This document shows positions 61,785 to 64,000 of a stretch of 64,000 bases of DNA, one piece after another. Position 1 is the stretch's first letter; every line of letters starts with the position of its first letter. A program made the position numbers and the translations under genes. The DNA comes from Oceanobacillus halotolerans. Lineage in GTDB: Bacteria > Bacillota > Bacilli > Bacillales > Amphibacillaceae. The notes below the pieces were generated by a model. It did no database searches. It was not told the origin of the DNA and saw only the letters and a list, made by a program, of their open reading frames with translations. Location: positions 163,098 through 227,097 of the forward strand of contig NZ_WIXL01000005.1 in NCBI RefSeq assembly GCF_010993955.1, read 5' to 3'.

Positions 61785-62083
61785 GGTGAATCTACCCCTT
61801 GTGATGAAATGAACATTCCGTCTTTTACAGTAGTAATACATGCACGTTTACTTCTAACACCATCTACAGTTACCCGACATTCAAAACAATGCCCAATTCC
61901 ACAATACAAAGCACGGGGGGATTTTGCGATTTCCGAATAACGGAGAGTACGAATATTATTAGCTAGTAATGCAGCTGCAATAGATTCTCCTTCAAGAGCA
62001 GTATAGGAAGTTCCATTAAAGGTTATCGTAACCTCTCGTTTTCGTTGCTTTCCTAGAATAGGGTGATCAGCTATCCGCATCAT
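61781..62083 (-). CDS. 2Fe-2S ferredoxin-like subunit (HcnA-like)
   Basis: 100 residues. Cluster cysteines are in ALYCGIGHCFECRVTVDG (C-x4-C-x2-C) and the fourth in RSKRACIT. FNGTSYTALEGESIAAALLA is the usual N-terminal strand-helix of these subunits. It starts MMRIADHPILGKQRKR. Its start overlaps the BFD gene stop and its stop overlaps the next start (ATGA at both ends), so all three proteins are made together as parts of one dehydrogenase. Confidence 0.88.
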   Translation of the reverse strand: MMRIADHPILGKQRKREVTITFNGTSYTALEGESIAAALLANNIRTLRYSEIAKSPRALYCGIGHCFECRVTVDGVRSKRACITTVKDGMFISSQGVDSP

Positions 62084-62361
62084 GGATCACCCTTTCCATT
62101 CTGTGCAAGTTCAGCTAAACGTATTGGCCGTATTGGAAAATTTGTTCCTACCGAAGAAGAAATGATATTAGATTCATCAGCATAATATGTCATAACCTGT
62201 TCGACTAGCACACGACATGTTCTTCCTTGACATATTCCCATCCCTGCACGAGTTTGGAGTTTAAGTGATTTTACAGTCTGAGATCCATTCTCTATATGCG
62301 ATATTAATTCTCCTAAGGTAACATCCTCACATCGACATATAATCATATCATTCACTGGCAC
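62080..62361 (-). CDS. BFD-like 2Fe-2S binding subunit
   Basis: 93 residues. The BFD cluster pattern is MIICRCEDVTLGELISHIEN (CxC) and GMGICQGRTCRVLVEQV (Cx4C). In HcnB/OoxA proteins this module is the C-terminal domain of the flavoprotein; here it is a separate gene and the first of the operon. The start is a GTG at 62361 or, better spaced from GGAGGG, the GTG at 62355; an ATG at 62346 is also possible. Confidence 0.85.
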   Translation of the reverse strand: MPVNDMIICRCEDVTLGELISHIENGSQTVKSLKLQTRAGMGICQGRTCRVLVEQVMTYYADESNIISSSVGTNFPIRPIRLAELAQNGKGDP

Positions 62362-62508
62362 TTCCCTCCTGCGTAAAAAATAATCATAAACATGGCAACT
62401 ATCATGTACAATGGATTATGAAGTAAAAAATATGTTTATTTAAATGTATGAATTATCAGATACTTAATGCATTAATACTTTAAATTTCATACGAAAGGTG
62501 GGATAAAG

Positions 62509-63387
62509 TTGTTGGATAACCTGAATGTTTTAATTCTTGGAGGAGATACGCGCTACGTTGAGGTGATTGATGCTTTTGCGGATAAAGGGGCATCTGTATA
62601 TGTAGCAGGTTATGACCATTTAGCACTTTCATCCTCGATACATAAGACATCAGTAAAGAATGTTAATTTCAGTAAAATGGATGCCATTATTTTACCAGTT
62701 GCAGGAACAGATACCTCTGGCAATATTGAAGCGACCTTCTCTGATGAAATTTTTATGCTTACAGAAGAACTATTAGCTCAAACGCCTAAACACTGTACCA
62801 TTTATACTGGTACGGCAAATTCCTACTTGGAAAAACTTGCACAAACAACGAATCGGAAATTAGTAAAATTGTTTGCAAGAGACGATATTGCTATTATGAA
62901 TTCTATCCCAACAGCAGAAGCAACTTTAAAAATCGCTATTGAAGAAACAGATGAAACGATTCATAGATCCAACGTAACCGTTTTAGGCTTTGGAAGGGTT
63001 GGAATAACAGTAGCACGGTTGTTCGGAGTAGTGGGAGCAAATGTTTATGTAGCAGCAAGAAAACCCGCTGATATAGCACGTATTACTGAAATGGGGTTAA
63101 AGGCCGTATCCTTTAATGAAATAGATAAAATAATTGGTAAGATGGACATTACCATTAATACGGTTCCCCATCATGTATTGGATGCTAAGCGAATTGCTAC
63201 TATGAAGAAAAATAGTCTGATCATTGATCTTGCTTCCAAACCAGGTGGTACAGACTTTTCTGCTGCGAAACAGGAAGGAGTGCATGCTATACATGCACTC
63301 GGTTTGCCTGGGAAAACAGCAGCAAAAACAGCAGGTAAAATTATAGCAAATGTACTAACTGATGTAATTTCAACTAGTAAAACATAG
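62509..63387 (+). CDS. dpaA: Dipicolinate synthase subunit A
   Basis: 292 residues (Bacillus SpoVFA is ~297). Conserved blocks: VLILGGDTRYVEVIDAFADK, KLVKLFARDDIAIMNSIPTA, VTVLGFGRVGITVARLFGVV (NADPH-binding) and SLIIDLASKPGGTDFSAAK, ALGLPGKTAAKTAGKIIANV. With DpaB it makes dipicolinic acid in the mother cell from a lysine-pathway intermediate. The start is TTG with AAAGGTGGG upstream. The dpaB (spoVFB) gene that normally follows at once is absent; an rRNA operon end is next. A second, complete dpaAB may exist elsewhere. Confidence 0.9.
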   Translation: MLDNLNVLILGGDTRYVEVIDAFADKGASVYVAGYDHLALSSSIHKTSVKNVNFSKMDAIILPVAGTDTSGNIEATFSDEIFMLTEELLAQTPKHCTIYTGTANSYLEKLAQTTNRKLVKLFARDDIAIMNSIPTAEATLKIAIEETDETIHRSNVTVLGFGRVGITVARLFGVVGANVYVAARKPADIARITEMGLKAVSFNEIDKIIGKMDITINTVPHHVLDAKRIATMKKNSLIIDLASKPGGTDFSAAKQEGVHAIHALGLPGKTAAKTAGKIIANVLTDVISTSKT

Positions 63388-63589
63388 AGGAATTAGTTAC
63401 ACCATCTGGTGGGCACTGAGATACCTTGAGCAATTCCTTTTTGCAGATTTTCAAGCTGGGATGACATTGTTATAGGATTATCTTTTTTGCCTTTTGTCTG
63501 CAACTTTACAAAAGAACGAAGAATGGATGAGTGTGTATTATATTTTCTTTCTGAAGTTTAAGACACAACCAAATTTTATATAGAGCCAA

Positions 63590-63629
63590 AAAAAACCTAA
63601 GATAGAATTTACCTATCTTAGGTTTTTTT
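63590..63629 (-). terminator. rRNA operon terminator
   Basis: On the minus strand CCTAAGATAG pairs perfectly with CTATCTTAGG with flanking A/T runs that extend the stem, followed by T. It lies just after the 5S gene. Bases 63388-63589 hold a minus-strand open stretch (SSQLENLQKGIAQGISVPTR before TAA) of unknown origin without a start. Confidence 0.88.
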
Positions 63630-63637
63630 ATTTACTT

Positions 63638-63754
<117 letters not shown>

Positions 63755-63889
63755 ATGTATTTACCTTTACTTTTTCAAAGACAAGATATATTATATTTAT
63801 TTTTTTGATAGAAATGCAAGGGCTTTTTTAAATTTATACCCTAAAAACTAAATAAGAGTCTTGTATCAACGAAACAACTAAATAGATAG

Positions 63890-64000
63890 TTAAGTCCTCG
63901 ATCGATTAGTATCCGTCAGCTCCACGTGTTACCACGCTTCCACCTCGGACCTATCAACCTCATCGTCTCTGAGGGATCTTACTCACTCGAAGTGATGGGA
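63890..64000 (-). rRNA. rrl: 23S ribosomal RNA, 3' end (partial, runs off the window)
   Basis: On the minus strand the last bases are ...GATACTAATCGATCGAGGAC then TTAACT, the typical Bacillus 23S 3' end. Also seen is AGGTGGAAGCGTGGTAACAC. The 135-bp spacer to 5S (63755-63889) holds no tRNA gene. Confidence 0.93.

Overview
The window is low-GC chromosomal DNA from an endospore-forming Bacillaceae bacterium. It most resembles the salt-tolerant Oceanobacillus/Virgibacillus/Gracilibacillus group, although the genus is an inference from protein wording and repeat style. Sporulation genes (spoVAC-AD-AE, dpaA, a SpoIID-domain protein, YhcN-like lipoprotein, DUF1657 proteins), lipoproteins with classical lipoboxes, AGGAGG-type ribosome sites, and TPP and SAM riboswitches all point the same way. 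The right edge is the 3' end of an rRNA operon (23S end and 5S, minus strand).

Layout. 0-4 kb: intergenic repeats, a small membrane protein, a lipoprotein and an nfrA-type nitroreductase. 4.1-7.8 kb: a seven-gene operon (DUF1657, YhcN-like lipoprotein, SpoVAC, SpoVAD, SpoVAE, DUF1657, DUF421-DUF1657 fusion) with the gene content and order of the spore heat-resistance spoVA2mob locus. 7.9-17.4 kb: secreted nuclease, RocB-like peptidase, zinc-less alcohol dehydrogenase, formate dehydrogenase operon (fdhD, fdhF, DUF1641), glutamate dehydrogenase. 18-31 kb: transporter, small zinc-ribbon protein, TPP-riboswitch-controlled thiT, oligoendopeptidase, YceI protein, short-type aconitase, TPR protein, VanW protein, type II NADH dehydrogenase, AlkA-like glycosylase. 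31.8-34.6 kb: TetR/SMR efflux unit, SDR, and a manganese catalase broken by an in-frame TGA. 35-40.7 kb: topB and a divergent large catalase, with remnants of at least three decayed genes on its flanks. 40.7-43 kb: an S-box (SAM) controlled operon of an LLM-class flavin monooxygenase and an ATP-grasp ligase. 43-53.7 kb: PBP4-type carboxypeptidase, a Gln/Ala-rich small protein, a nuclease-like protein, EAL protein, chemoreceptor with a cheY remnant in front of it, motAB, SpoIID-domain protein. 53.7-62.4 kb: DUF3231 protein, MFS efflux pump, YitT-family protein, then a six-gene catabolic operon (BFD-type iron-sulfur protein, 2Fe-2S protein, two flavoenzymes, permease, Asp/Glu-racemase-family protein). 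62.5-64 kb: orphan dpaA and the rRNA operon end.

Intergenic regions are crowded with five families of short structured repeats (called A to E here). Family C has two hairpins whose stems change in a compensated way between copies, and a separate short module has inserted at different points in some C copies. Family B copies sit directly against transcription terminators. Families A and D look like non-autonomous mobile elements. I see no CRISPR array, prophage, complete insertion sequence or tRNA gene.
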